64,000 nt of DNA from Methylocapsa acidiphila B2 (GCF_000427445.1 NZ_KE386496.1:1663585-1727584), one strand, 5' to 3'. Shown: positions 8,284-18,500, counted from the stretch's first letter. Numbers and translations are program-made. The notes: generated by a model not told the origin, from the sequence alone.

Positions 8284-9384
8284 ATGGAAAGCGCTCCGCA
8301 CATGGCAACCGATCGCTTTCGCGCCGCGCTCGCCGTTGACGACGATCCTGCCCGGGCCGCCGCTCGCCTTGCCGAGGATCTCGCCGCTCAGGGCGAGGGC
8401 GGTTCGATCGGTTTTGTTTACGCAACCGACCGGCTGGAGGGCGGGTTGGCGCCCGTCATTGCGACTCTTGCGCAGCGAACCGGCGTCGCCCGCTGGGTCG
8501 GGACGATCGGCTTCGGCGTCATCGGCGGCGAAAAGGCCGTTTTCGATCGACCCGCCGTCGCGGCGATGATCGCGACATGGCCGGAAGATCAATTCAAGCT
8601 GTTCGACCGAGAGGATGCGCAAGGCTTCGCCGGCGGCCTGGCGACCGCAATCGTCCATGTCGATCCCCGACAGCCGTACGAGGACTCCCTGCTCCGGCTC
8701 GCCGAGAGCAGCGGCGCCTATCTTCTCGGCGGCGTGACGGCCTCGCGCACGCGCTCTTTCGACCGGGTCGCCGGCGGCGTGGCCGAAGGCGGGCTCTCGG
8801 GTCTCTTGCTCGGCCCCGGCATCGAGGCGGCGGTCGGCGTCTCGCAAGGATGCAGCGCGCTCGGGCCTGTGCGCACGATCGAATCCGTGGAGAACGGTTT
8901 GATCGCCAAGCTCGACGGGGAAACGCCGCTGCACGCCCTGCTCGAGGACCTCTCCCATTCACAAGAGACCGACGCCCGCAAGCTGCTTTTGTCGCTGCAT
9001 GTCGGCCTGCCCGCCTCAAATTCCGACACCGGCGACTATGTCGTGCGCAATATTCTCGGGATCGACGCCGAAAGCGGCCGCATCGGAATCGCCGAACACG
9101 TCGAGCCCGGGCAAAAACTATTCTTCTGCCGGCGCGACCGGACAGCCGCCGCGAAGGATCTCTCAGCGATGGCGCATAGGCTCCGCAAGCGAAAGCCTGC
9201 GGCTCGTGGCGCGCTTTATGTATCGTGCTGCGCGCGCGGCCCCAATCTGTTCGACTCCGCCGATGAGGAAGTCGATCTGATCCGGTCCGCTCTCGGCGAG
9301 GTTCCGCTCGTCGGCTTCTACGCCAATGGTGAGATCGCCGGAGACCGCATCTACGGCTATACCGGCGTGCTCGCCCTATTTTGA
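8284..9384 (+). CDS. FIST domain-containing sensory protein
   Basis: About 366 aa with the FIST N domain (GSIGFVYATDRLEGGLAPVI, WVGTIGFGVIGG) and FIST C domain (ARGALYVSCCARGPNLF, VPLVGFYANGEIAG). The closing CCARGP...GFYANGEI pattern is characteristic. FIST proteins are proposed small-ligand sensors, often for amino acids or their derivatives. It lies 15 bp upstream of alr and is very probably in the same operon, which is suggestive given that Alr handles alanine. ATG 8284 has GAAGG just upstream; ATG 8302 with GGAAAG is equally possible, and a longer form from 8206 is less likely. Confidence 0.85.
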   Translation: MESAPHMATDRFRAALAVDDDPARAAARLAEDLAAQGEGGSIGFVYATDRLEGGLAPVIATLAQRTGVARWVGTIGFGVIGGEKAVFDRPAVAAMIATWPEDQFKLFDREDAQGFAGGLATAIVHVDPRQPYEDSLLRLAESSGAYLLGGVTASRTRSFDRVAGGVAEGGLSGLLLGPGIEAAVGVSQGCSALGPVRTIESVENGLIAKLDGETPLHALLEDLSHSQETDARKLLLSLHVGLPASNSDTGDYVVRNILGIDAESGRIGIAEHVEPGQKLFFCRRDRTAAAKDLSAMAHRLRKRKPAARGALYVSCCARGPNLFDSADEEVDLIRSALGEVPLVGFYANGEIAGDRIYGYTGVLALF

Positions 9385-9399
9385 TCGGCCCGCCCGACA

Positions 9400-10524
9400 A
9401 TGCCGTCTGTTGAGATTTCCCCGCTCGAGGCAGGCTGCGTCCTGACCGTCGACCTTTCCGCTCTCGTCGCCAATTGGCGCACGCTCCAAACCGTGTGCGG
9501 CGAGGCGGAATGCGGCGCGGCGGTGAAAGCCGACGCCTATGGGCTCGGCCTCGAGCCCGTCGCCAAGGCGCTGCATGATGCCGGCTGCCGGACCTTCTTC
9601 GTCGCCCATGTGTTCGAAGGCCGAACCCTGCGCGCGCTTGCGCCGGACGCCGATATTTACGTGCTCGACGGGCTTCGGCCAGGCGCCGCCGCCGCCTATG
9701 CGGATCACGCGCTTCGTCCTGTCCTCGGCTCCGTTCCGGAAATGGAGGATTTTGGCCAGTTTTGCGCCACTTCCGGCCGGCGCTGGCCCGACGGCTCGAG
9801 CCTCAAGGCGGCCTTGCGCCTCGACGCCGGCCGGCGCCAACTGGGCCTCAGCGCCTATGATCTCGACCGCGCCGACCATCTCGCGCCTCTGTTCGACGTG
9901 ACTCTCCTCCTTGGCGAGATCGCCCGGCGCGACGGGGAAGATCCGGCGGAGGCCCAGATCGACGCCTTCGACGCGATGCGCGCGCGATTTCCGGGGCGGC
10001 GCGCCTCGCTTGCGAATTCCTCCGCGATTTTCCTCGACGCCATCCCACTCTATGATCTCGTTCGGCCGGGTTATGCGCTTTACGGCGGCAACCCGACGCC
10101 CGGACGGCCGAACCCCATGCGGCCCGTCGTCACGCTCGAGGCGAAAATCATCCAGATGCGCATCCTGGAGCCGGGAATGCGCATCGGCGAGGATTTGGCC
10201 TGGAAGGCGAAAGGGCCGCGCCGAATCGCCCTCGTCGCCGCTGGCTTCGCCGACGGGCTTCCAATCGCCATGACCGACAATAAAGCGCGGTCCGGCGGCG
10301 TCGCGCTCGCGCAAGGACGCCGTTGCGCCTTCGTCGGCCCGATCGCCATGGATCATGCGGCGCTCGACGTGAGCGACGCCGGCTATCTCGAACGCGGCGA
10401 GACGGTCGAGTTAATCGGCAAGACGATCACGATCGACGATTTCGCGGCGCAGGCGGGGATGCGCGGCGCGGAGGCCCTGGTTCATCTCGGCCGGCGCTGC
10501 CATCGCCGCTATCGACAAGCTTGA
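9400..10524 (+). CDS. alr: Alanine racemase family protein with substituted catalytic tyrosine
   Basis: 374 aa PLP enzyme that should interconvert L- and D-alanine for peptidoglycan. The PLP lysine is K43 in AVKADAYGLG, the usual VKADAYGLG motif. The C-terminal beta domain is present (VTLEAKIIQMR, ELIGKTITIDDFAAQAGM). In the usual GYADG motif, which supplies the second catalytic base (Tyr265 of the Geobacillus enzyme), this protein has GFADGLP. The usual GRISMD-type motif reads GPIAMD and the terminal RRYHR-type motif reads RRCHR. It may be weakly active or a diverged paralogue. It follows the FIST gene closely. Confidence 0.8.
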   Translation: MPSVEISPLEAGCVLTVDLSALVANWRTLQTVCGEAECGAAVKADAYGLGLEPVAKALHDAGCRTFFVAHVFEGRTLRALAPDADIYVLDGLRPGAAAAYADHALRPVLGSVPEMEDFGQFCATSGRRWPDGSSLKAALRLDAGRRQLGLSAYDLDRADHLAPLFDVTLLLGEIARRDGEDPAEAQIDAFDAMRARFPGRRASLANSSAIFLDAIPLYDLVRPGYALYGGNPTPGRPNPMRPVVTLEAKIIQMRILEPGMRIGEDLAWKAKGPRRIALVAAGFADGLPIAMTDNKARSGGVALAQGRRCAFVGPIAMDHAALDVSDAGYLERGETVELIGKTITIDDFAAQAGMRGAEALVHLGRRCHRRYRQA

Positions 10525-10668
10525 GCGAGCCGCTCCATGCGGAAAGACAACGCATCTTGCGCCGCCGCGGACGTGCAACCATATACGCCGCGCCGATCGG
10601 ACGCGGTTGGGAACCGGCTCTATCCCGTCTGGATTTGAATGAAAGAGATTTGGGATCTGGGGTGACGC

Positions 10669-11142
10669 ATGAGCGATTGGAGCAGCTACGACAGACGGCC
10701 CGCGCCGCCAATGTTTTTGCCGGCCTATCTGCCGCCGGAGGCTCTCGCCGGCGTGCGCACGCGACGCGTTCTCGCGCTTTTCCTGGATCTCATCCTCGTC
10801 TCGTTCCTATCCTTGGCGCTTTGGCTCGGCCTCGCGGTCTTGACCTTTGGCCTCACGACGCTGCTTCTGCCGCCGCTTTTTCCGCTGGTCGCCTTTTTCT
10901 ATAACGGCCTAACCATCTCCGGCCAGCGGATGGCGACGCTCGGCATGCAGGCGATGGACCTAGAAATGCGCCTCGTCGACGGCCAAAGGACGCCCTTCCT
11001 GAACGCGGCGGCGCATGCTGTGCTGTTTTACGTCAGCACCATGTTCATGCCGATTTTTCTCGTCTCGCTATTCGCCGAAGGCAAAAGATGCCTGCATGAC
11101 ATGCTCGCCGGCGTGATCGTCACGCGGCGGCCATATTCGTAA
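10669..11142 (+). CDS. RDD family integral membrane protein
   Basis: 157 aa. RDD domain with the arginine and aspartate landmarks RTRRVLALFLDLILVSF and a final LHDMLAGVIVTRR, typical of the family (R..A...D, then H D...GT.VV). There are three hydrophobic segments (LILVSFLSLALWLGLAVL, LLLPPLFPLVAFFYNGL, VLFYVSTMFMPIFLVSLF). RDD proteins are implicated in Na+/H+ antiport or membrane homeostasis in a few cases; no specific role can be assigned. GGGGTG precedes the ATG at 10669. Confidence 0.85.
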   Translation: MSDWSSYDRRPAPPMFLPAYLPPEALAGVRTRRVLALFLDLILVSFLSLALWLGLAVLTFGLTTLLLPPLFPLVAFFYNGLTISGQRMATLGMQAMDLEMRLVDGQRTPFLNAAAHAVLFYVSTMFMPIFLVSLFAEGKRCLHDMLAGVIVTRRPYS

Positions 11143-11231
11143 ATCCGGCGGTCATCGTGCTTTGCAGCGCGTGCGGAACGCGCTAGCCTGCGTCCAATGC
11201 CGCCGAAATTTGCACATAGGGACGCACCAGC

Positions 11232-11972
11232 TTGACGCGAGAACCGCGCGACGCGCCGCAGTTCTATCTGACGGCGCCCTCCGTCTGCCCCTATCTCCCG
11301 GATCGGCAGGAGCGCAAGGTCTTCACCCATTTGATCGGCGGCCGCGCCGTGGCCCTGAACGATCAGCTCACGCTCTCCGGCTTCCGCCGCTCCCAAACGA
11401 TCGCCTATCGCCCGGCCTGCGAGAATTGCCGCGCCTGCGTCTCGGTTCGGGTCAAGGTCGATGAATTCCGCCCCTCGCGCAATTTCCGCCGGGTGATCGA
11501 GCAAAACCGCGACCTCGCCGGGACCGTAGGCCGCGCGGAGCCGACTTCGGAGCAATATTCGCTTTTTCGCCGCTATCTCGACGCCAGACACGGCGAGGGC
11601 GGCATGGCCGACATGACTGTGCTCGACTATTCCATGATGATCGAGGACAGCCATGTCGAGACAAGGCTGATCGAATATCGCCCTCTGTCCGGCGGCTCGC
11701 GCGCCCGAGCCGGCCAGCCGCTGATCGCCGCCTGCCTCACCGACCTCCTCGCCGACGGGCTCTCGATGGTCTATTCCTTCTACGCGCCGGACCAACCCCA
11801 GCGCTCCCTCGGCACTTACATGATCCTCGATCATATCGAGCGCGCCCGCCGCCTCGGGCTGCCGCATGTCTATCTCGGCTATTGGGTCGAGGGGTCGCAG
11901 AAAATGGCCTATAAGTCGCGCTTCCTCCCGCAGGAGCGACTCGGCATGAACGGCTGGGAGCGGGCGGAGTAA
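11232..11972 (+). CDS. bpt: Arginyltransferase-family aminoacyl-protein transferase (Bpt type)
   Basis: 246 aa. N-terminal ATE domain ([41 protein letters not shown], with the CxxC pair) and C-terminal ATE domain ([43 protein letters not shown]). Bacterial Bpt transfers leucine from Leu-tRNA to N-terminal Asp/Glu, feeding the ClpS N-end-rule pathway. The start is a TTG at 11232, giving [14 protein letters not shown], the usual N-terminus of the family. It is a soluble enzyme. Confidence 0.9.
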   Translation: MTREPRDAPQFYLTAPSVCPYLPDRQERKVFTHLIGGRAVALNDQLTLSGFRRSQTIAYRPACENCRACVSVRVKVDEFRPSRNFRRVIEQNRDLAGTVGRAEPTSEQYSLFRRYLDARHGEGGMADMTVLDYSMMIEDSHVETRLIEYRPLSGGSRARAGQPLIAACLTDLLADGLSMVYSFYAPDQPQRSLGTYMILDHIERARRLGLPHVYLGYWVEGSQKMAYKSRFLPQERLGMNGWERAE

Positions 11973-12065
11973 ATTTTCGAAGCCGCCTTCACGATGCCCG
12001 GCGGCGCGCACAATTACCGATCGAAAAGCTGCAATAGGCATGACCGGTAACGCGCCAACCTCGCG

Positions 12066-14318
12066 TCAACCGAACCGATTATTCTTCGGAAATCCCCTCG
12101 GCGGCAGGCGTCCGGCCTCGGCGCGATTGCCGATCCAATCGTTAAGCTCATTCGCGGCGACCGTGAAGGTCCGCCCCGCCGGGTCCTTCCAAGTCAAGCC
12201 CTGAGCGAGGGCGAACACCTTGGCGTCGGCCATGCCGCCATCCTTGTATTTCTGCAGGCGGACGCCCTTGCCGCGCGCCATTTCCGGGACCTGCTCCAGC
12301 GGAAGGACGAGCAGCTTGCGGTTCTCGCCAATGACGGCGACATGGTCGCCCTCGGCCGAGACTATGAGAGACGCTTTGGCCGGCGCATCGATATTGAGGA
12401 CGAGCTTGCCCTTGCGCGTGCCGCCGACCATCTCGTCCTGCGCGACAACGAAGCCGCGCCCGTCGCTCGCCGCAACCAGCATTTTCGCGCCCGGCGCATA
12501 GGGGAAGACCGCCGTGATGGCCTCGCCCTCGCCGAGATCGGCCATCAGCCGGATCGGCTCACCCTGGCCGCGCCCGCCCGGCAGCTTGCCAGCGTCGAGC
12601 GTGAAGACTTTCCCGTCGCTCGCGAGCACGAGAATTTTCGACGTCGTCTCGGCGAAGAATGAGACGAAGAGCTGGTCGTCGCCTTTGAACTGAAGGTTCG
12701 ACAGATCCGCCACATGGCCCTTGAGCGCGCGGATCCAGCCTTTTTCCGAAACGACGACCGTGACCGGCTCGCGCTCGACCATGGCTTCGGCGAATTCGGC
12801 GGAGGCGATGTCGGGCGCGTCGCCAAAGCTGGTGCGGCGCTTCCCGATCTTGGTCTCGGGACCATATTTCTTCTTCAGCTCGCGAATCTGCGACGCGATC
12901 GTCTTCCACTGCTTCGCTTCGTCGCCAAGCAGGCGCTCGATCTCGCGCTTCTCCTTCTCGAGATCGTCATGCTCGCGGCGAAGCTGCATCTCCTCGAGCC
13001 GGCGCAGGCTGCGCAAGCGTGTGTCGAGAATGTAATTGGCCTGCAGATCCGAGAGCGCGAAGGCGTCTTTCAGCGCTTCCTTTGGCTCGTCCTCCTCGCG
13101 GATGATTTTGATCACCGCATCGAGATTGAGGAAGACGATGAGCATTCCGGCGACCATTTCGAGCCGGCGCTCGATCTCCGCCTGCCGGTGCCGCGAGCGC
13201 CGCAGAAGAACCTCGCGGCGGTGGTCGAGCCATTGTTGCAAGGCCTCCTTGAACGACACGACGCGGGGCACGACCCCGTCGACGAGCACGTTCATGTTCA
13301 TCGGAAATCTTGTTTCGAGCTCGCTGAGCTTAAAGAGCTGCTCCATCAGAAGGGCCGGATCGATCGTGCGGGAGCGCGGCTCAATCACCACGCGCACGTC
13401 CTCCGCCGATTCGTCGCGAATGTCGGCGACGAGCGGCAGTTTCTTGTCGTTCAAAAGCTCGGCGATCTTCTCGATCAGCCGAGACTTCTGCACCATGTAG
13501 GGAATTTCGGTGACGACCACGACCCACGCGCCGCGCGCGCCTTCCTCCTTCGACCAGCGCGCGCGCAGGCGGAACGAGCCGCGCCCGGTCCGATAGGTCT
13601 CGACGATCGACTCTTTCGATTCGACGATAATCCCGCCGGTCGGAAAATCCGGCCCCGGCGCGAAATTCAGCAATTGCTCCACGGACGCGTCGGCATGCGC
13701 GATCAGATAGAGCGCGGCGTCGCAAAGCTCGGCGAGATTATGCGGCGGGATCGAGGTCGCCATGCCGACCGCGATGCCCTGCGCGCCATTGGCGAGAAGA
13801 TTGGGCAGAGCGGCGGGAAGGACCACCGGCTCTTGCTGATCGCCCGAATAATTCTCGCGAAAATCGATCGCGTCCTCGTCTATGCCTTCAAGCAAGAGGC
13901 GCGCGACATCGGTCATGCGCGCCTCGGTGTAGCGATAGGCCGCGGCGCTGTCGCCGTCGATATTGCCGAAATTGCCTTGCCCGTCGACGAGCGGATAGCG
14001 CGAGGAGAAATCCTGCGCGAGCCGCACGAGCGCGTCATAGATCGCCTGATCGCCATGGGGATGGAAAGAGCCCATCACGTCGCCGACGATTTTCGCGCAT
14101 TTCTTGAAGGCGGTTCCCGGATCGAGCCTTAGGATCTGCATGCCGTAGAGGATGCGCCGATGCACCGGCTTCAACCCGTCGCGGGCGTCGGGCAAGGCCC
14201 GCCCCATGATGGTCGAGAGCGCATAGGCGAGATAGCGCTCCTCCAGCGCGTCGCGCAGATTGACGGGTTCGGCGCCGCCGGTCGCGGGCGGCGCGGGAGG
14301 CTGAACGTTCTTTCCCAT
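12066..14318 (-). CDS. parC: DNA topoisomerase IV subunit A (ParC)
   Basis: 750 aa. The N-terminal breakage-reunion domain begins [20 protein letters not shown] and contains the catalytic tyrosine in [11 protein letters not shown]. It continues with [21 protein letters not shown] and a coiled-coil tower ([20 protein letters not shown]). A C-terminal beta-pinwheel carries GyrA/ParC-like repeats ([12 protein letters not shown]). The long in-frame antisense frame is a GC-rich shadow. ATG 14318 ([11 protein letters not shown]) is chosen because 29 upstream in-frame residues are unconserved. It works with ParE, not in the window, in chromosome decatenation. Confidence 0.95.
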   Translation of the reverse strand: MGKNVQPPAPPATGGAEPVNLRDALEERYLAYALSTIMGRALPDARDGLKPVHRRILYGMQILRLDPGTAFKKCAKIVGDVMGSFHPHGDQAIYDALVRLAQDFSSRYPLVDGQGNFGNIDGDSAAAYRYTEARMTDVARLLLEGIDEDAIDFRENYSGDQQEPVVLPAALPNLLANGAQGIAVGMATSIPPHNLAELCDAALYLIAHADASVEQLLNFAPGPDFPTGGIIVESKESIVETYRTGRGSFRLRARWSKEEGARGAWVVVVTEIPYMVQKSRLIEKIAELLNDKKLPLVADIRDESAEDVRVVIEPRSRTIDPALLMEQLFKLSELETRFPMNMNVLVDGVVPRVVSFKEALQQWLDHRREVLLRRSRHRQAEIERRLEMVAGMLIVFLNLDAVIKIIREEDEPKEALKDAFALSDLQANYILDTRLRSLRRLEEMQLRREHDDLEKEKREIERLLGDEAKQWKTIASQIRELKKKYGPETKIGKRRTSFGDAPDIASAEFAEAMVEREPVTVVVSEKGWIRALKGHVADLSNLQFKGDDQLFVSFFAETTSKILVLASDGKVFTLDAGKLPGGRGQGEPIRLMADLGEGEAITAVFPYAPGAKMLVAASDGRGFVVAQDEMVGGTRKGKLVLNIDAPAKASLIVSAEGDHVAVIGENRKLLVLPLEQVPEMARGKGVRLQKYKDGGMADAKVFALAQGLTWKDPAGRTFTVAANELNDWIGNRAEAGRLPPRGFPKNNRFG

Positions 14319-14618
14319 GACGCATGGCCTAACCGAGGCGCCGCCACAGCGCAAGTTCGCTTTTCGTTCGTACACCGCCGCTGGCGAAAAAACTCCCCGA
14401 GCCACAAATCCGCCGCCGTTCGACCGGGTTCCCGCCGCCGCGGGAAACGCCCGCTGTGGCCTTGCCGCACTAGTTCGCCTTCGGGCGCCCGGCTACATGG
14501 AGACCCATTGAAGCCGCCGCGACGTGTAGCGACGCACGGATGGAACTTCGAGAATAGCTGAGCATTATCGCGGCGGAGTTCGAGCCCTTTAGGGCGCGGC
14601 TTTTGGTAGGGAGCGGAT

Positions 14619-14831
14619 ATGAACAGAACAGCGTCGATTCTGGGTTTGGCGATAAGCTTTGCAGTGATTTTCTCGGCCTATTCGGGCACGCCCGAAGCCT
14701 CCAGCGCCGAAACGAAGACGGCCGAGGCCGCGAGCGCCGCCGGCAAGAATTGCGTGAACCGCGAATTCGCGCTCGACGAAGGCTATGGCGTGACCCGCAC
14801 CGAAACCCGCCTGGTCTGCGCCGAGGACTGA
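14619..14831 (+). CDS. Small secreted protein, 70 aa
   Basis: ATG with a clear ribosome-binding site (GGTAGGGAGCGGAT). Residues 1-31 form a signal peptide (MNRTASILGLAISFAVIFS, with cleavage near SSAET). The mature part is about 40 residues with two cysteines (NCVNREFALDEGYGVTRTE, LVC), suggesting one disulfide. I do not recognise the family. The gene ends 6 bp from the end of convergent bioA. Confidence 0.65.
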   Translation: MNRTASILGLAISFAVIFSAYSGTPEASSAETKTAEAASAAGKNCVNREFALDEGYGVTRTETRLVCAED

Positions 14832-14837
14832 CCCGCC

Positions 14838-16121
14838 CTATCGCGCCTCGCGCGAAAACGCCCACAAGACAGAGACGATCGCATCGGTGAGGCGTTTCAA
14901 ATCCGCCTCGTCGATGGTGAAGGCCGGCGTCAAATAGACGATATTGCGGAAGGGCCGCACCCAAACGCCGGCCTCGACGAAGTGGCGCTTCAAATCCCTC
15001 AGATCCTCTATTCGATCAAGCTCGACGACCCCGATCGCGCCCTTGACGCGAATGTCGCGCACGCCCGGAGTTTCCCGCGCGGGCGCGAGATCGCGGGCGA
15101 GCGCCGTCGAAATTCTTGCGACCTGCTCCAGGCGCGGCTCGGACTCGAACAGGTCGAGCGAGGCGTTGGCTGCGGCGCAAGCGAGCGCATTGGCCATGAA
15201 GGTCGGACCATGCATCAAGGCGCGCTGCGGATCGTCCGATAGAAAGCCCTCGAACACCCGGCTCGTGGCGATTGTCGCGGCGAGGGCCATGGTCCCGCCG
15301 GTTAGCGCCTTCGAAAGCGTGATTATGTCCGGCGCGACGCCAGCCGCCTCGCAGGCGAAGAGGGTCCCAGCGCGCCCGAAGCCAGTGAAGATCTCATCGA
15401 AAATCAGAAGCAGACCATGCCGATCGGCGGCGACGCGCAGCGCGCGCAGCGTTTCGGCGTCGTGAAACAGCATGCCGCCCGCGCCCTGGACGAGCGGCTC
15501 GACGATGATTCCGGCGAGTTCTGCCGAATGGCGATCGAGCAACGAATCGAGCGCCTCCCCTCGCCCGGCGTCGACCGGCAGCTCCGCGACGATTTGCTTT
15601 TGCAGCACGTCGGCGAAGAGGCTGTGCATCCCCTCCTCGGGATCGCAGACCGCCATGGTCGCGAATGTGTCGCCATGATAAGCGCCCTTGAAGGCGACGA
15701 ATTTACTCCGGCCGCTAACGCCCCGATTGAGCCAGAACTGGACCGCCATTTTCATAGCGACCTCGACGGCGACCGAGCCGCTGTCGGAGAAGAAGACCCG
15801 ATCGAGGCCTTCGGGCAGAAGCGCCGCGAGCCGCCGCGCCAGGGTCAGGGCCGGCTCATGGGCGAGGCCGCCGAACATGACATGCGGCATCTCGTCGAGC
15901 TGCCTCGCGACGGCCGCGCGAATATGCGGATGGTTATAGCCATGGCAGGCGGTCCACCAGCTTGCGATCCCGTCGATGAGCTCCCGCCCATCGGCGAGAA
16001 TGATGCGCGAGCCATGGGTTCTCACGACAGGAAGCGGCGGCGCCTCGGTTTTCATCTGGGCGTAAGGCCGCCAGATATGGGGGAGGCCGCGCGTGAACCA
16101 ATCCGGCGGATCGCTGCTCAT
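14838..16121 (-). CDS. bioA: Adenosylmethionine-8-amino-7-oxononanoate aminotransferase BioA
   Basis: 427 aa class III PLP aminotransferase, converting KAPA to DAPA with SAM as amino donor in biotin synthesis. Diagnostic segments are HIWRPYAQMKTEAPPLPVV, DGIASWWTACHGYNHP, FSDSGSVAVEVAMKMA, LLIFDEIFTGFGRAGT and the PLP lysine in ITLSKALTGG. ATG 16121 (MSSDPPDWF) fits the usual N-terminus; an in-frame TTG at 16151 would add 10 residues and neither has a strong ribosome-binding site. It is divergent from bioF-bioD, 0.5 kb away across a small membrane-protein gene. Confidence 0.92.
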   Translation of the reverse strand: MSSDPPDWFTRGLPHIWRPYAQMKTEAPPLPVVRTHGSRIILADGRELIDGIASWWTACHGYNHPHIRAAVARQLDEMPHVMFGGLAHEPALTLARRLAALLPEGLDRVFFSDSGSVAVEVAMKMAVQFWLNRGVSGRSKFVAFKGAYHGDTFATMAVCDPEEGMHSLFADVLQKQIVAELPVDAGRGEALDSLLDRHSAELAGIIVEPLVQGAGGMLFHDAETLRALRVAADRHGLLLIFDEIFTGFGRAGTLFACEAAGVAPDIITLSKALTGGTMALAATIATSRVFEGFLSDDPQRALMHGPTFMANALACAAANASLDLFESEPRLEQVARISTALARDLAPARETPGVRDIRVKGAIGVVELDRIEDLRDLKRHFVEAGVWVRPFRNIVYLTPAFTIDEADLKRLTDAIVSVLWAFSREAR

Positions 16122-16253
16122 AGCGGCGTTTTGGAGACCCACAAGCGCCAAGTCAACATAACTGCTGGAAAGGCTCGGCCCCCGGCCGCCTTTCCGAACC
16201 CCGATCCTCTCGGCAAGGCTCGTGACCGAACATCTATGCGCCCGGCATTCAGC

Positions 16254-16502
16254 CTATTGACTCGGCGGGCGCGCGGAATTCGCTTCGAGCGCGTTCAACC
16301 GATCAAGAATGGAAAGGAATGTCAGGAGGAAGAAGATCGCCGATATGAACAAACCAATGAACGGGATCAAGGTCCCGATCGTCCAACCCCAAGGGTTGAT
16401 CCTACGCTTTCGCGCCACGATGAAAACAATCACAGCATAAATGATGCTGATAAGTGTAAAAGGCACGACTTGGACAAACATGTCGCTCGACGATGGGTGC
16501 AT
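16254..16502 (-). CDS. Small two-TM membrane protein, hypothetical
   Basis: A frame of about 82 aa with two hydrophobic segments (VVPFTLISIIYAVIVFIVA and TIGTLIPFIGLFISAIFFLLTFL) separated by a basic loop (RKRRINPWGW) and ending in a short helix with LDRLNALEA. Several in-frame ATGs exist (16502, 16508, 16520); 16502 has GGAG 9 bp upstream. The frame also stays open to 16619. It lies in the bioA-bioF intergenic space; a role in biotin uptake or control is not supported by sequence. I know no family for it. Confidence 0.5.
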   Translation of the reverse strand: MHPSSSDMFVQVVPFTLISIIYAVIVFIVARKRRINPWGWTIGTLIPFIGLFISAIFFLLTFLSILDRLNALEANSARPPSQ

Positions 16503-16630
16503 GTCCATACACTCCGACATCGTGAAGGAAGCGCCACCATAGGCGGCTCTCCCTTGAGGGTCAAACCTGGTGCGGCCCGCGACTAATTTCTCGTGGGCGA
16601 AATTCAAGCAGGGAAGCATAGGACCGGCCG

Positions 16631-17824
16631 ATGCGATCGCTCGATGATTTCTCCGCCCAAAAGCTTGCCGAACTCGAGGCGGCGCATTTGCGCCGGACCT
16701 TGGTCGAGAGCTATCGGGAAGACGGCCTTTACGTCACCCGCGCAGGCCGCAGGCTCTTGTCCTTCTCCTGCAACGACTATCTCAATCTCACCCATCATCC
16801 GGCCGTGAAGGCGGCCGCCTGCCGCGCGATCGAGCTTTATGGCGCGGGGGCGGGCGCGTCGCGCCTCGTGACCGGCAATCATCCCCTGCTCGCGGAGCTG
16901 GAGCAAAGGCTCGCAAGGCTCAAGGGCGCGGAGGCGGCTTGCGTATTCGGCTCCGGCTATCTCGCCAATGCCGGCATCATCCCGACGCTCGCTGGCGCGC
17001 GGGACCTGATCTTGATCGATGAACTGGCCCATGCCTGCCTTTGGGCCGGCGCGCAATTGTCATCGGCGAAGATCTTGCTCTTTCGGCACAATGATCTCGT
17101 CCACGCCGAGGAGTTGCTCGCGCGCGAGCGCGGCCATTTTCGTCACGCGCTTCTCGTCACCGACGGCGTGTTCTCTATGGATGGCGATCTCGCGCCCCTG
17201 CCGGCGCTCTCCGTCCTTTGCGGCGCTTACGACACATGGCTGATGAGCGACGACGCGCATGGGCTCGGCGTCCTCGGCGATGGGCGCGGCTCGGCTTTCG
17301 CCGCCGGCGAAAAGGCGGACATCCCCTTGCAAATGGGCACATTATCCAAGGCGATCGGCGGTTATGGCGGCTATTTATGCGCGTCGCAGCCGGCAATCGA
17401 CCTGATCAAGACAAGGGCGCGCACCCTCATCTACTCGACCGGCCTGCCGCCGGCCATGGCCGCGGCGGCGATCGCGGCGCTCGACGTGATCGAGTCCGAG
17501 CCTGAACTAACCGGAAAGCCACTCAAAAAGGCGCGCCTCTTTACCGCGAACCTCGGCCTGCCCGAGGCGCAGAGCCCGATCGTTCCGGTACTCCTGGGTG
17601 AGCCGGAACAGGCGCTCGACGCTTCGCGCACATTGGCGGAGGCGGGCTTCCTCGTCGCGGCGATCCGCCCGCCGACCGTTCCGGCGGGGACCGCGCGCCT
17701 GCGTTTCGCATTCACCGCCGGCCATCCAGACGAAGAGATCGCGCGGCTCGCTGAGACCGTGCGTCCGCTCCTTCCCGCTGGTTTGGCCCAAGACGGGCGA
17801 ACGCTCCGTCGATCGGCCTCATGA
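16631..17824 (+). CDS. bioF: 8-amino-7-oxononanoate synthase BioF
   Basis: 397 aa alpha-oxoamine synthase, condensing pimeloyl-ACP/CoA with alanine. Motifs are SFSCNDYLNLTHHPAVK, GAGASRLVTGNHPL, DELAHACLWAG, VTDGVFSMDGDLAPLP, SDDAHGLGVLG and GTLSKAIGGYGGY with PLP lysine K240. The C-terminal domain ends PTVPAGTARLRFAFTAGH. The stop is 1 bp before the bioD start, so bioF and bioD form an operon. It is divergent from bioA. Confidence 0.95.
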   Translation: MRSLDDFSAQKLAELEAAHLRRTLVESYREDGLYVTRAGRRLLSFSCNDYLNLTHHPAVKAAACRAIELYGAGAGASRLVTGNHPLLAELEQRLARLKGAEAACVFGSGYLANAGIIPTLAGARDLILIDELAHACLWAGAQLSSAKILLFRHNDLVHAEELLARERGHFRHALLVTDGVFSMDGDLAPLPALSVLCGAYDTWLMSDDAHGLGVLGDGRGSAFAAGEKADIPLQMGTLSKAIGGYGGYLCASQPAIDLIKTRARTLIYSTGLPPAMAAAAIAALDVIESEPELTGKPLKKARLFTANLGLPEAQSPIVPVLLGEPEQALDASRTLAEAGFLVAAIRPPTVPAGTARLRFAFTAGHPDEEIARLAETVRPLLPAGLAQDGRTLRRSAS

Positions 17825-17825
17825 G

Positions 17826-18500
17826 ATGCCGGCCTATTTCGTCACCGGCGCGGGCACGGATGTCGGCAAAACCTTCGTGACCGCCGGCCTCATCCGCCAT
17901 CTTCGCCGGCAAGGCCGCGTGGTCGACGCGTTGAAGCCCATCGTCAGCGGCTTCGACCCGGCCGCGCCCGCCCGAAGCGATCCCGCGATCCTCCTCGAAG
18001 CCCTCGGCCTCGAGGCCAACGACGCCGAGATCGCGCGGATCTCGCCCTGGCGCTTTCGCGCGCCGCTTTCGCCCGACATGGCCGCGCGCGCCGAGGCCCG
18101 CGCGATCGATTTTGAAGAGCTGCTCGCGTGCTGCCGCGCGGCGAGCGCGGCGTGCGACGGCGTCCTGCTAATCGAAGGCGTCGGCGGCGTCATGGTTCCC
18201 CTCGACGATCGCAATACGGCGCTCGACCTGATGGCGGGGCTCGGGCTTCCGCTGATTTTCGTCGGCGGAACCTATCTCGGCGCCATCAACCATATTTTGT
18301 GTGGGATCGACGCCCTGCTTCATCGCGGACTCGAGCTGCGCGCCGTCGTCGTCAGCGAGACGGAGCGCTCATCCGTCCCACTTGACGCAACAATGACGAC
18401 CCTCGCCCATTTCGTCTCCTGCCCTCTGCTCGCCTTGTCGCACGACGGCGATGCGAACGCGCATGACGCAGTCTTCGCGCGCATCGCCGCCCAGCTGTGA
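17826..18500 (+). CDS. bioD: Dethiobiotin synthetase BioD
   Basis: 224 aa ATP-dependent carboxylase closing the ureido ring of dethiobiotin. The P-loop is GAGTDVGKTFVTAGL, followed by LKPIVSGFDP (substrate-binding K) and LLIEGVGGVMVPLDDRNTALD. ATG 17826 lies directly after the bioF stop (17822-17824); the overlapping ATGA at 17821 is out of frame. bioB is not in the window. Confidence 0.93.
   Translation: MPAYFVTGAGTDVGKTFVTAGLIRHLRRQGRVVDALKPIVSGFDPAAPARSDPAILLEALGLEANDAEIARISPWRFRAPLSPDMAARAEARAIDFEELLACCRAASAACDGVLLIEGVGGVMVPLDDRNTALDLMAGLGLPLIFVGGTYLGAINHILCGIDALLHRGLELRAVVVSETERSSVPLDATMTTLAHFVSCPLLALSHDGDANAHDAVFARIAAQL

Noticed and set aside
12714-14132. 472-codon open frame on the plus strand
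   Set aside because: It is antisense to parC, has no family resemblance, and reflects GC-rich codon bias in the opposite strand.
15417-16586. 389-codon open frame on the plus strand
   Set aside because: Antisense to bioA, running into the intergenic region with atypical composition.
16122-16630. BioR-type operator (TTATMKATAA) between bioA and bioF
   Set aside because: I looked for the motif and found no match in this interval.
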